Positions 1-6,734 of a DNA stretch of 8,773 bases are shown here, piece by piece (positions within the stretch are counted from its first letter, which is position 1; the number at the start of each line of letters is the position of its first letter). Made by a program: the position numbers and the translations under genes. The stretch is from Muribaculaceae bacterium. GTDB lineage: Bacteria > Bacteroidota > Bacteroidia > Bacteroidales > Muribaculaceae. The stretch is taken from positions 1 to 8,773 of the forward strand of contig JAGCVR010000089.1 in NCBI GenBank assembly GCA_017962285.1, given 5' to 3'. Under the pieces are notes generated by a model. It ran no database searches and had not been told where the DNA came from. It saw nothing but the letters and a program-made list of their open reading frames with translations.

Positions 1-192
1 AACACAAGAATCAGGCGGCTTTTCGTGCTAGCCAAGATATCGGCAGTGCTCTTTTGCATCTCCGCCGCACTGATGTTTCACCCCGTGAGCGGTGCCAACG
101 ACTGGATTGCCTTTCTGCTGGCGGGAGCCGTGGTGCAGATATATGTGTCGTTCGTATTAGACCGCGAATTACGCAAGGAGAAAAACGATTGA
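1..192 (+). CDS. C-terminal end of a small membrane protein (partial)
   Basis: The frame is open from the first base to a TGA at 190-192 and encodes 63 residues; its start lies outside the window. Two hydrophobic stretches, at about visible residues 8-25 and 35-53, are separated by a short polar loop (HPVSGAND). The protein ends in a charged tail (DRELRKEKND), consistent with two transmembrane helices and a cytoplasmic C terminus. I do not recognise the family. It lies on the same strand as coaX, 82 bases upstream, and a putative promoter sits in that gap, so it probably belongs to a separate upstream unit. Codon use resembles the following genes, and the frame ends cleanly, so I take it as real. 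Confidence 0.6.
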   Translation, partial: NTRIRRLFVLAKISAVLFCISAALMFHPVSGANDWIAFLLAGAVVQIYVSFVLDRELRKEKND

Positions 193-198
193 TTTTCT

Positions 199-226
199 TT
201 TTTTAGCCCGCCAAAGTGCTAAAAAA
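199..226. repeat. T-tract/A-tract inverted repeat upstream of coaX
   Basis: TTTTTTAGC (199-207) and GCTAAAAAA (218-226) are perfect 9-base inverted arms around a 10-base loop. The T run comes before the stem and the A run after it on both strands, the reverse of an intrinsic terminator. It is better read as an AT-rich structural or upstream promoter element than as a terminator. Confidence 0.4.
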
Positions 227-233
227 TGTGGAA

Positions 234-267
234 TTTGCAAATAATTCGCAAGTAATTAGTAATTTTG
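234..267 (+). promoter_or_regulatory. Putative Bacteroidetes-type promoter for coaX
   Basis: TAATTTTG at 260-267 matches the Bacteroidetes -7 consensus TAnnTTTG exactly. TTTG at 234-237 could be the -33 element, with a 22-base spacer that is slightly long. Transcription would then start at about 272-275, directly at the coaX ATG, giving a nearly leaderless message. No Shine-Dalgarno sequence precedes the ATG, which fits. The assignment rests on motif matching only. Confidence 0.45.
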
Positions 268-274
268 CAGTTTG

Positions 275-1006
275 ATGAAACTTAATCTTTGCATCGACAA
301 GGGCAACACTCGGGTAAAAGTGTCGTTGTTCCACGGCACCAGGCATTTGGAAACGTACTTTGCCCCTTCGCTTACCGGCATGGATTTCGCTGAAGTCTTG
401 CACGGCAGAGTGGCGGATGCGGCGATCTATTCAGGTGTTGCCGGAAACGATGCCGAGATTATGGAGTATCTGCAGAAACACGCTCACCGCGTGCTCAACG
501 TGAGAGATGCCGTCCTGCCCATAGCGGTGACGTATTCCACGCCCCAGTCACTGGGGTCCGACCGGATAGCAGCGGCTGTCGGTGCACGCACTTTGTTTCC
601 CGAAGGGCATTTGCTCGTGGTGGATGCCGGAAGCGCTCTCACCATCGATTTGGTGGACGAGACGGGTTTCGCAGGCGGACTTATTTCACCAGGAGTGAGA
701 ATGAGGCTGCGTGCTTTGCATGAATTCACAGGACGCCTGCCACTTGTCGAGCCTGATGGCTCTGCCCCATTTGTGGGCGACAGCACCGAAACGTGCATCC
801 GCAGCGGCGTGCTGCTGGGAGTGGCTGCCGAGATTGATGCCGCAGCTGAGCGCAACCGTCCCGACGGGAAGGAAATAAAGGTGGTAATGACCGGTGGTGA
901 TGCCGTGTTGCTGCAGACTTATGTTAAAAATGAAGTAATAGTGGAAGAGCATTTGCTCGCCAAAGGATTGAACCGAATATTATTAGAAAATGAACACATA
1001 TCGTAA
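275..1006 (+). CDS. coaX: Type III pantothenate kinase CoaX
   Basis: CoaX phosphorylates pantothenate to 4'-phosphopantothenate, the first committed step of coenzyme A synthesis, in the cytosol; type III enzymes typically need a monovalent cation. The 243-residue product is close to the usual 240-260. Visible family motifs are the N-terminal nucleotide-binding DKGNTR (about residues 8-13), the GSDR motif (about 93-96), the VDAGSALTIDL block (about 114-124) with its catalytic Asp, and the following GGLISPG. A late MTGGDA is the second phosphate-binding motif of the ASKHA fold. I chose ATG at 275 over the in-frame TTG at 272. There is no clear ribosome binding site, which is normal for Bacteroidetes. 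The gene overlaps the next by 17 bases, so the two are probably translationally coupled. Confidence 0.95.
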   Translation: MKLNLCIDKGNTRVKVSLFHGTRHLETYFAPSLTGMDFAEVLHGRVADAAIYSGVAGNDAEIMEYLQKHAHRVLNVRDAVLPIAVTYSTPQSLGSDRIAAAVGARTLFPEGHLLVVDAGSALTIDLVDETGFAGGLISPGVRMRLRALHEFTGRLPLVEPDGSAPFVGDSTETCIRSGVLLGVAAEIDAAAERNRPDGKEIKVVMTGGDAVLLQTYVKNEVIVEEHLLAKGLNRILLENEHIS

Positions 1007-2237
1007 ACTTTTGTTAGCCATGGCGGCGATAATTGCCATCGCGCCGTTTGCTCAGGGACAGAATTCCATCACACCCTATTCAAAAATAGGATATGGTATG
1101 CTCAGCGACAACGTGTCGGGCGCTCAGCGACAAATCGGCGGAGTTGGATATGCCATGCAGAACCCACGTCAGGTCAAAGAAATCAATCCGGCTTCTTATT
1201 CTCAGGTGGACTCTCTTACGTTTATCTGGGACGTGGGTATCGACCTCACAAACCTCTGGTCGAAAGAAAACGACAAGAAAGCCCACAGCTTCGGAGGAGG
1301 ACTCGACTACATCAACGCCATGTTCCGCATTCATCCGCACTTTGGCGGATCCTTCGGAGTGGTGCCCTATTCGTCGGTGGGATATTCTTTCGGAACTGAA
1401 ATCAACGATGGAGTAGAAAGCCGTGCGGGAGAAGGCGGAATCAACGAACTCTATCTCGGATTCGGAATAGAGCCGTTCAGGAACTTCTCGCTCGGTGCCA
1501 ACTTCTCTTACACCTTCGGAACAATCACTAACGACACCTTCGTCTATGGCTCCTCAAGTTCCATCTTTGAGCGCGCAATCGAAGTCCGCGACTGGAACGT
1601 CCACGTGGGTATGCAGTATGCAATCGATGTGACACCGAGAGACCGCGTGGTTATCGGTGCCACCTACACGCCGAAGAAGAGTTTCCACGGGCACCGCTGG
1701 GGCGCGTACTACGACCTGGGACAAGACAAGGATGCCGACACCATAGGATACATATCCCTCAAAGGAAACTTTGAGCAGCCTCACAGCATAGGCGGCGGAA
1801 TCAGTTTCTCACACAACAACCGCATCACAGCCGAAGTGGATTTCACATACCAGAACTGGGCCAAGGCAAAATACCTCCCTCTGGAAGGTTTCGAGAGCAA
1901 CGACATGAAGTTTGACAACCGCTGGAAAGTAGCCGCAGGTGTCCAGTACACACCAATGCGGGGAACAAGCTATCTGAACAGGATGGTTTACCGCATGGGA
2001 GCGTTCTTCAACCACGACTACATGAACATCATTGGCAACAACGTGCGCGACTACGGAATCTCATTTGGATTCGGACTCCCCACATCATCGGTAACTTCGA
2101 AGACCATGATCAACCTGGGTTTTGAATGGAAACACCGCTACAGCGCTCCCACGTTGCTTATCAGTGAAAACTACTTCAACATCACGCTCAGCGTCAACTT
2201 CAACGAGCTCTGGTTCTGGAAAAACAAAATCCGTTAA
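990..2237 (+). CDS. Outer-membrane beta-barrel protein of unknown function
   Basis: The 415-residue product starts with a classical signal peptide: MNTYRK, a hydrophobic core LLLAMAAIIAIA, and likely cleavage near residue 23-24 (AQG/Q). The rest alternates aromatic and glycine-rich strands typical of transmembrane beta strands, for example repeated GFG, GYSFG, NFSYTFG and LGFEWKHRY, ending in the strand NITLSVNFNELWFW. It is therefore probably an outer-membrane barrel. I recall a similar protein beside coaX and lptC in many Bacteroidales, usually labelled hypothetical or outer membrane protein, loosely like PorV/FadL barrels. The start codon lies inside the coaX end with no obvious ribosome binding site, pointing to coupled translation. 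Its substrate is unknown; its place next to lptC suggests an envelope role, which is inference. Confidence 0.8.
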   Translation: MNTYRKLLLAMAAIIAIAPFAQGQNSITPYSKIGYGMLSDNVSGAQRQIGGVGYAMQNPRQVKEINPASYSQVDSLTFIWDVGIDLTNLWSKENDKKAHSFGGGLDYINAMFRIHPHFGGSFGVVPYSSVGYSFGTEINDGVESRAGEGGINELYLGFGIEPFRNFSLGANFSYTFGTITNDTFVYGSSSSIFERAIEVRDWNVHVGMQYAIDVTPRDRVVIGATYTPKKSFHGHRWGAYYDLGQDKDADTIGYISLKGNFEQPHSIGGGISFSHNNRITAEVDFTYQNWAKAKYLPLEGFESNDMKFDNRWKVAAGVQYTPMRGTSYLNRMVYRMGAFFNHDYMNIIGNNVRDYGISFGFGLPTSSVTSKTMINLGFEWKHRYSAPTLLISENYFNITLSVNFNELWFWKNKIR

Positions 2238-2268
2238 TCGCCCACAATCAAGCATCAGGGTGTCCGGA

Positions 2269-2838
2269 ATGAGACTTATTCCGCTGACAATATTATCTTT
2301 ATGCCTGTGTTCGTCTTTGCTAGGATGCAAAGACGAGGTGAAGAATGTTGCCGCGCACGGAGTCAATCCCGGGAAAGTGCCCACCATGGTATCACACGAC
2401 GTGAACACGGTAATAAGCGATTCGGGGCATGTCCGCTACAGAATCACCACTCCGCTCTGGCAGATGTTTGAAGACGCCGAACCGCCACACTGGATTTTCC
2501 CTAAGTCAGTTACGGCACAGGAACTTGACAAGAGCTTTAAGCCGATAACAACAATCCGCTGCGACTCAGCCTACTATGATGAGCGCACCCAAATCTGGAG
2601 CCTGAACGGGAACGTGCGTATCTCTACTGCCGACAACCAGCTGATACTGACAAACCAGATGTACTGGAATCAGGATGCGCACAAACTCTACTCCGAATCC
2701 TTCATCCACGTCGAAAGAGAAGCACGCGTCATCGAAGGTTACGGATATGAATCCAACGAGGATTTCACAACCTACCGCCTGAACAAGGTGATGGCAATCT
2801 TCCCCATCGAAGAAGACCGCTTCCCACGCGGAGAATAA
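2269..2838 (+). CDS. lptC: LPS export lipoprotein LptC
   Basis: LptC passes lipopolysaccharide from the LptB2FG inner-membrane transporter to the periplasmic LptA bridge. The frame is open from 2122, but the first 49 codons overlap the upstream barrel gene and encode low-complexity Ser/Thr. ATG at 2269 instead opens a lipoprotein signal peptide, MRLIPLTILSLCLCSS, with lipobox LLGC and Cys at residue 20, and gives 189 residues, typical for Bacteroidetes LptC. The family pattern is visible at about residues 97-160: CDSAYYDERTQIWSLNGNV, a run of beta strands, then L.LTNQMYWNQ, LYSE and IEGYGYES, which is the LptA/LptC beta-jellyroll. A GTG at 2260 is in frame but would weaken the signal peptide. 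Bacteroidetes LptC is commonly a lipoprotein rather than a single-pass membrane protein. Confidence 0.85.
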   Translation: MRLIPLTILSLCLCSSLLGCKDEVKNVAAHGVNPGKVPTMVSHDVNTVISDSGHVRYRITTPLWQMFEDAEPPHWIFPKSVTAQELDKSFKPITTIRCDSAYYDERTQIWSLNGNVRISTADNQLILTNQMYWNQDAHKLYSESFIHVEREARVIEGYGYESNEDFTTYRLNKVMAIFPIEEDRFPRGE

Positions 2839-2882
2839 CAGACATTTCAACTGCACATTCACAAAACATTGAATCAAGAAAG

Positions 2883-4172
2883 ATGAGCACCCTACCCCCT
2901 TTGACTTTATTAATAATAACAATCGTGGCTATGATTTTCTCGGGTTTCTTTTCGGGAATGGAAATAGCCTTTGTCTCGAGCAACAAAGTGAGGGTGGAGA
3001 TAGACTTGACCAAAGGTGGGTTCACTTCTAAGATAATCGACATCTTTTTCTCAAACAAGGACAACTTCATTTCCACACTGGTCATCGGGAACAACATCGT
3101 GAACGTAATCTACGACATGGCCATTGCCGGACTCCTGAGACCCTGGCTGGCAAACATCCTCGGCGGTAACGATGCTCTCATTCTCACGGCACAGACAATA
3201 GTAGCCACGGCAATACTGCTTGTTACGGGCGAGTTCCTGCCCAAGGCAGTGTTCCGCATCAATCCCAACTACTCCATCAGATTGTTCTCCATGCCTCTGT
3301 TCGTGTGCTACTGCATCCTCTGGCCGATATCTAAATTCACCCAGGGGCTCTCGGCTTTGATAATGAAACTTTTCGGCATCAAAATCAGCAAAGACCGCCT
3401 GAATGTGATTACCGTTGACGAACTCGACGCCTACCTGCAGGAGAACATCGACAAGCAGGAAGATGAGAACAAGGAGGTGGAACGCGAAGTGAAAATCTTT
3501 GAAAATGCACTCGACTTCAGCGACACCCGCCTTCGCGACTGCATGATTCCACGGAACGAAATAGTGGGGGTTGACATCAACGAAACATCGAGGGAGCAAC
3601 TCAGCGAACTGTTCACTTCATCGGGTCTGTCGAAGATAGTCGTGTTCCACGACAGCATCGACAATGTGCTTGGATTCATTCAGGTGAGTGAGCTGTTCTC
3701 CCCCGACGTGAACTGGAAGACACGCATCAAGCCGGTAATCTTCGCGCCCGAGACCCTGCTTGCTAAGAAAATGATGCAGAACCTCCTCAGCGAGAAAAAG
3801 AGCATGGCTATAGTAATAGACGAGTTCGGAGGCACAAGCGGACTGGTAACGCTCGAAGACTTAGTGGAAGAAATCTTCGGTGAGATTCAGGACGAGCACG
3901 ACCGCGACACCCTCACCGCCCGGAAAGTCGCTGAGAACATTTATGAATTTGCCGGACGACTCGAGATTGAAGAAATCAACGAACAATTCCACCTCGACCT
4001 CCCCGAAAGCGATGACTACAAAACCATCGCAGGCTTCCTGCTCAGCAAGTTTGAAGCAATTCCTGCCGAAGGCGACTTCATCGAGAGCGACGGCTATAAA
4101 TTCACAATCATGAAGAAAAGCGCCACACGCATAGAAATGGTGCGTGTGGAAGTCCGTCCGACGCAGCAGTAG
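2883..4172 (+). CDS. CNNM/DUF21-CBS-CorC family membrane protein (GldE/HlyC-like)
   Basis: A 429-residue polytopic membrane protein. Residues 1-170 form the CNNM (DUF21) transmembrane domain, with hydrophobic segments at about 7-30, 62-85, 98-118 and 132-160, and the family motifs SGFFSGMEIAFVSSN (20-34) and VTGEFLPKAVF (114-124). Residues about 215-335 form a CBS pair, marked by RDCMIPRNEIVGVD and by IDEFGGTSGLVTLEDLVEEIFGEI. Residues about 345-425 form the small CorC_HlyC domain. Members are linked to Mg2+/Co2+ efflux or resistance; in Flavobacteria a relative, GldE, is linked to gliding. The old haemolysin label is not meaningful. It starts 44 bases after lptC with a purine-rich stretch (AAGAAAG) directly before ATG. 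It is the last plus-strand gene of the cluster; the opposing gene ends 12 bases away. Confidence 0.88.
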   Translation: MSTLPPLTLLIITIVAMIFSGFFSGMEIAFVSSNKVRVEIDLTKGGFTSKIIDIFFSNKDNFISTLVIGNNIVNVIYDMAIAGLLRPWLANILGGNDALILTAQTIVATAILLVTGEFLPKAVFRINPNYSIRLFSMPLFVCYCILWPISKFTQGLSALIMKLFGIKISKDRLNVITVDELDAYLQENIDKQEDENKEVEREVKIFENALDFSDTRLRDCMIPRNEIVGVDINETSREQLSELFTSSGLSKIVVFHDSIDNVLGFIQVSELFSPDVNWKTRIKPVIFAPETLLAKKMMQNLLSEKKSMAIVIDEFGGTSGLVTLEDLVEEIFGEIQDEHDRDTLTARKVAENIYEFAGRLEIEEINEQFHLDLPESDDYKTIAGFLLSKFEAIPAEGDFIESDGYKFTIMKKSATRIEMVRVEVRPTQQ

Positions 4173-4184
4173 CCACAATAATGT

Positions 4185-4484
4185 TTACACGTATTTAATC
4201 GTAAGGATGTCGCTGAGCGCAACTTCCTCGGTGGAACTGGGCTTGTAAACCAGTGACATGCCCTCGTATTCCCTGCCGACGTATAACGTTTCCACACGAG
4301 ACCAGCGTGGGCGGCCGTAATCCATCGACTCACGGTCGAGGATTATGCGCATCGCCACATAGTCGAACTGATAGAATCCGCCGCCCAGGCAGTATTCACC
4401 CGGCAGAAGCAGGTCTTTATGCATATTGACCAGTCCAAGGCGCAAATCGCCATGACTGGTCAATATGAATTTCTGAAATTTCAT
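4185..4484 (-). CDS. Conserved hypothetical protein downstream of korB
   Basis: This 99-residue soluble protein has no signal peptide, no membrane segment and no motif I can assign. The N terminus reads MKFQKFILTSHGDLRLG; the middle is Gly/aromatic-rich (CLGGGFYQFDY, about residues 32-42) followed by DYGRPRWSRVETL (about 55-67), suggesting a compact beta fold. I recall similar short proteins in other Bacteroidales but know of no function. It starts 7 bases after the korB stop, so it is co-transcribed and probably coupled with korB. This is the only context clue: an accessory or stability role for the oxidoreductase is possible but unproven. Its codons 6-21 contain a strong inverted repeat, listed separately. 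It converges tail to tail with the CorC-like gene. Confidence 0.7.
   Translation of the reverse strand: MKFQKFILTSHGDLRLGLVNMHKDLLLPGEYCLGGGFYQFDYVAMRIILDRESMDYGRPRWSRVETLYVGREYEGMSLVYKPSSTEEVALSDILTIKYV
4422..4467. repeat. 14-bp perfect inverted repeat with nested stem in a coding region
   Basis: CATATTGACCAGTC (4422-4435) and GACTGGTCAATATG (4454-4467) are exact reverse complements. Between them, GGCG (4439-4442) and CGCC (4448-4451) pair around the loop CAAAT, with only a small CAA/AT bulge. As RNA this would be a long hairpin of 14 plus 4 base pairs, 17 bases inside the small gene that follows korB. No U-run follows it on the minus strand, so it is not an intrinsic terminator. It could modulate translation or mRNA decay at the operon's end, or bind a protein. 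Confidence 0.7.
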
Positions 4485-4491
4485 CGCTGCG

Positions 4492-5520
4492 CTACTTCAC
4501 TTCCCAGGTATCGCCGGCAAGAATCATGTCGCGCAGGCACGAGAAACCATGTTTCGCCTTCACGTCCTGCACCTGCTGCTCCACTTCGGCATCGTAGGTT
4601 GGAGCCTCCACGTCGCGTATCACGCCCACAGCCAACGGCAGGTCGTGTCCGTCCATCATGGCGAGCTGCTGATGCAGGAAATTGCTCTGGCAGCGCGCAT
4701 CGTGGACCAGCACGTCGTCGAGGGTGTAGCCGTCTTGCCCTATGGTGACAGCCTTCAGCCCGAATCCGTCCTGCACGAGTCCCTTGTCGCCATTGGCGCC
4801 GAATATCATCTTTTCGCCGTGAACCAGATGGATTATGCGGTCGGCACGTGTTGCGCGGTCGGTAATGTAATTATGGATTCCATTGTTGAAAATCATGCAG
4901 TTCTGCAGGATTTCCACCACAGAACATCCGCGGTGCTTCTGAGCCTCGGCCATTATCTCCTGTGTGATTTTCAACTCCACATCAATTCCACGGGCAAAGA
5001 ATGTGCCACGAGCTCCAAATACTAGCTCTGCCGGCACAAACGGGTCCTCGGTGGTGCCGTAAGGCGACGACTTCGACACAAATCCGCGGTCGCTCGTGGG
5101 GGAATACTGACCTTTGGTCAGGCCGTAAATCTTATTGTTGAGCAGAAGCAGGTTCAAGTCCACATTCCTGCGCACCTCGTGGATGAAATGATTTCCACCG
5201 ATTGCCAGACCGTCACCGTCGCCGCACACCTGCCAGACGGTGAGCCCGGGATTCGCCGTCTTCACTCCGGTAGCCACTGCCCCGCCACGACCGTGGATAG
5301 TGTGGAATCCGTACGTGTTCATGTAATACGGCAGACGTGAACTGCAGTCGATGCCGGAAACTACCACCGTGTTATGGGGCGGAATGCCAATCTCGGCCAT
5401 GGCCCTATGAAGGACATTCAAAATTGCATGGTCGCCACAACCGGGGCACCAGCGGACCACTTGGTCGCTCTTGAAATCCCTGGGCTGAAATTCTGTGATA
5501 ACATTATTCTCCATGATCAT
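4492..5520 (-). CDS. korB: 2-oxoglutarate:ferredoxin oxidoreductase beta subunit KorB
   Basis: KorB is the thiamine-diphosphate-binding subunit of the enzyme that interconverts 2-oxoglutarate plus CoA with succinyl-CoA and CO2 using ferredoxin. In gut anaerobes it often runs in the carboxylating direction to make 2-oxoglutarate for glutamate. The 342 residues match the family length. Visible are WCPGCGD (24-30), Cys59 and Cys208, which with Cys25 and Cys28 give the four ligands of the beta-subunit [4Fe-4S] cluster; GDGDGLAIGGNH (100-111) and NNKIYGLTKGQ (128-138), which form the ThDP/Mg2+ site. The start ATG at 5520 overlaps the TGA of the alpha gene (ATGA), and GGAGG lies 4 bases before it. 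ATG at 5514, two codons in, is better spaced from GGAGG and is equally possible. All key residues are intact. Confidence 0.93.
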   Translation of the reverse strand: MIMENNVITEFQPRDFKSDQVVRWCPGCGDHAILNVLHRAMAEIGIPPHNTVVVSGIDCSSRLPYYMNTYGFHTIHGRGGAVATGVKTANPGLTVWQVCGDGDGLAIGGNHFIHEVRRNVDLNLLLLNNKIYGLTKGQYSPTSDRGFVSKSSPYGTTEDPFVPAELVFGARGTFFARGIDVELKITQEIMAEAQKHRGCSVVEILQNCMIFNNGIHNYITDRATRADRIIHLVHGEKMIFGANGDKGLVQDGFGLKAVTIGQDGYTLDDVLVHDARCQSNFLHQQLAMMDGHDLPLAVGVIRDVEAPTYDAEVEQQVQDVKAKHGFSCLRDMILAGDTWEVK

Positions 5521-6620
5521 TTCTCCTCCATTATTTTGTTAACGCCTTCCACTATCTCATAGACCATAAACGGCTGGCCCTGTATCTTGTTGAGTCGCTT
5601 AATGTTAAGGTTGGGGAACCGGCTTTGCAGATAATCGGCAAACTGTCCCATGTTCAATTCCGCAACTATTATGGTGTCATAGCCGGCCAGTACTTCTTCC
5701 GTATTCAACGGCAGCGGATTAATATATTGGAACTGAACGAAATCAATGTCAACGCCTTCCTTGTTGAGCTGCTCGTAGGCGGTATAGAGATGTCCGTATG
5801 TGCCGCCCCACCCCACAAGAAGGGTTTTGGGGCTCTTGCCCTCGGTCTTCACCTCAAGGGCGGGGATATGCCGTGCCGCGTTCGCCACTTTCTGAGCGCG
5901 GGCCTTGACCATGCGCTCGTGATTCTTGGGGCTCTTGCTCAGCTCGCTCACATCGTAGTCTTTTTCCAGACCGCCCACCCTGTGAGTCAGTCCTTCGGTG
6001 CCTGGAATTGCCCAGTAACGCACTAGCTCCTCGTTTCTGCTGTATGCTTTCCACTCGCCCTTCATGCCATCGGGAACATAGTTTGGACGTATCTCTGGGT
6101 ATTCGTCTTCATCGGGGATGCGCCAGGCGGATGAGCCGTTTGCAATGAACGCATCGGTGAGAAGAATAACGGGAGTCATGTGCTCAATCGCAATGCGCGA
6201 TGCCTCGAACGCCATGTGGAAACAATCCGTAGGCGACGTGGCTGCCACCACCACAAGGGGTGATTCTCCGCTACGACCGTACAGCGCCTGCATCAAGTCG
6301 GTCTGTTTGGTCTTGGTGGGCAGTCCCGTTGACGGGCCTCCGCGCTGAACGTCAACCAGCACCAGCGGCAATTCAGCCATCACAGCCAGTCCCAGAGCCT
6401 CGCTCTTCAATGCCAGACCCGGTCCCGACGTGGTGGTCACGGCAAGATTCCCGGCAAACGAAGCGCCTAATGCAGAACATATACCGGCGATCTCATCTTC
6501 CATCTGACAGGCCTTCACACCCAGATCACGACGTTTTGCGAGTTCATGGAGTATGTCGGTGGCGGGAGTGATGGGATAACTTCCGAGGAACAGCGGGCGT
6601 CCGCTCTTCTCACTCGCCAT
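5517..6620 (-). CDS. korA: 2-oxoglutarate:ferredoxin oxidoreductase alpha part of KorA
   Basis: The 367 residues form the complete alpha region: GSYPITPATDILHEL (13-27), the ThDP-pyrimidine-domain motif with the conserved YPITP; EDEIAGICSALGASFAG (41-57) with the conserved Glu; TTSGPGLALKSEALGLA and DVQRGGPSTGLPTK (90-103); and a C-terminal transketolase-like domain starting near GWGGTYGHLYTAYEQL. In Bacteroidales this part is normally fused behind a gamma domain in one protein. Here the upstream gamma frame is the same, but two stops separate it. Translation from ATG at 6620 gives an alpha subunit of the size of the separate archaeal KorA. GGGGA at 6627-6631 lies 6 bases before that ATG and could serve as a ribosome binding site. 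The ATG replaces what I recall as Ala in GLIAASEKSG. It ends in an ATGA overlap with korB. Confidence 0.85.
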   Translation of the reverse strand: MASEKSGRPLFLGSYPITPATDILHELAKRRDLGVKACQMEDEIAGICSALGASFAGNLAVTTTSGPGLALKSEALGLAVMAELPLVLVDVQRGGPSTGLPTKTKQTDLMQALYGRSGESPLVVVAATSPTDCFHMAFEASRIAIEHMTPVILLTDAFIANGSSAWRIPDEDEYPEIRPNYVPDGMKGEWKAYSRNEELVRYWAIPGTEGLTHRVGGLEKDYDVSELSKSPKNHERMVKARAQKVANAARHIPALEVKTEGKSPKTLLVGWGGTYGHLYTAYEQLNKEGVDIDFVQFQYINPLPLNTEEVLAGYDTIIVAELNMGQFADYLQSRFPNLNIKRLNKIQGQPFMVYEIVEGVNKIMEEK

Positions 6621-6734
6621 TATCAGTCCCCATGCGGTTGCCTTGTTTCCGCTGACATCGGTCTATGTTCCCCGACGCGATTTCTCGGTCTCAATTCTGT
6701 AGGTGGAAACAGATGCATGAATGTTGTGCCCTTA
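6621..6734 (-). other. Gamma-alpha linker of KorA with in-frame TAA and TAG
   Basis: Reading downward from the gamma part, VINASYD is followed by TAA (6732-6734), then 22 sense codons ending RRGT, then TAG (6663-6665), then 14 sense codons ending AWGLI, then ATG (6618-6620). In fused KorA proteins, as I recall them, the segments read like YDYG.N.HASVS and G.Y....GN.ATAWG, so each stop sits where Tyr is expected. A single third-position change from TAT/TAC would create each. The linker sense codons remain protein-like. Confidence 0.85.

Noticed and set aside
199..226. Intrinsic terminator of the upstream gene
   Set aside because: The T run precedes the stem and the A run follows it on both strands, so no U-tract would follow an RNA hairpin.
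272..274. TTG start for coaX one codon upstream
   Set aside because: The adjacent ATG at 275 gives the usual CoaX N terminus; nothing favours TTG.
484..855. Minus-strand open frame of about 120 codons opposite coaX
   Set aside because: Composition is Ser/Thr/Pro-rich shadow sequence, while coaX in the other frame has clear family motifs.
2122..2268. 49-residue N-terminal extension of LptC
   Set aside because: It overlaps the end of the barrel gene in another frame, is Ser/Thr-rich low-complexity shadow sequence, and would bury the lipoprotein signal peptide that starts at 2269.
4549..5025. Plus-strand open frame of 158 codons opposite korB
   Set aside because: It is a shadow of the well-supported korB gene, with no motif or initiation signal of its own.
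6621..6734. Reassigned genetic code with TAA and TAG read as Tyr
   Set aside because: Other genes here end at expected lengths with these codons: coaX, the barrel gene, lptC and the small gene after korB with TAA, the CorC-like gene and korB with TAG. A genome-wide change is excluded; only local readthrough remains possible.
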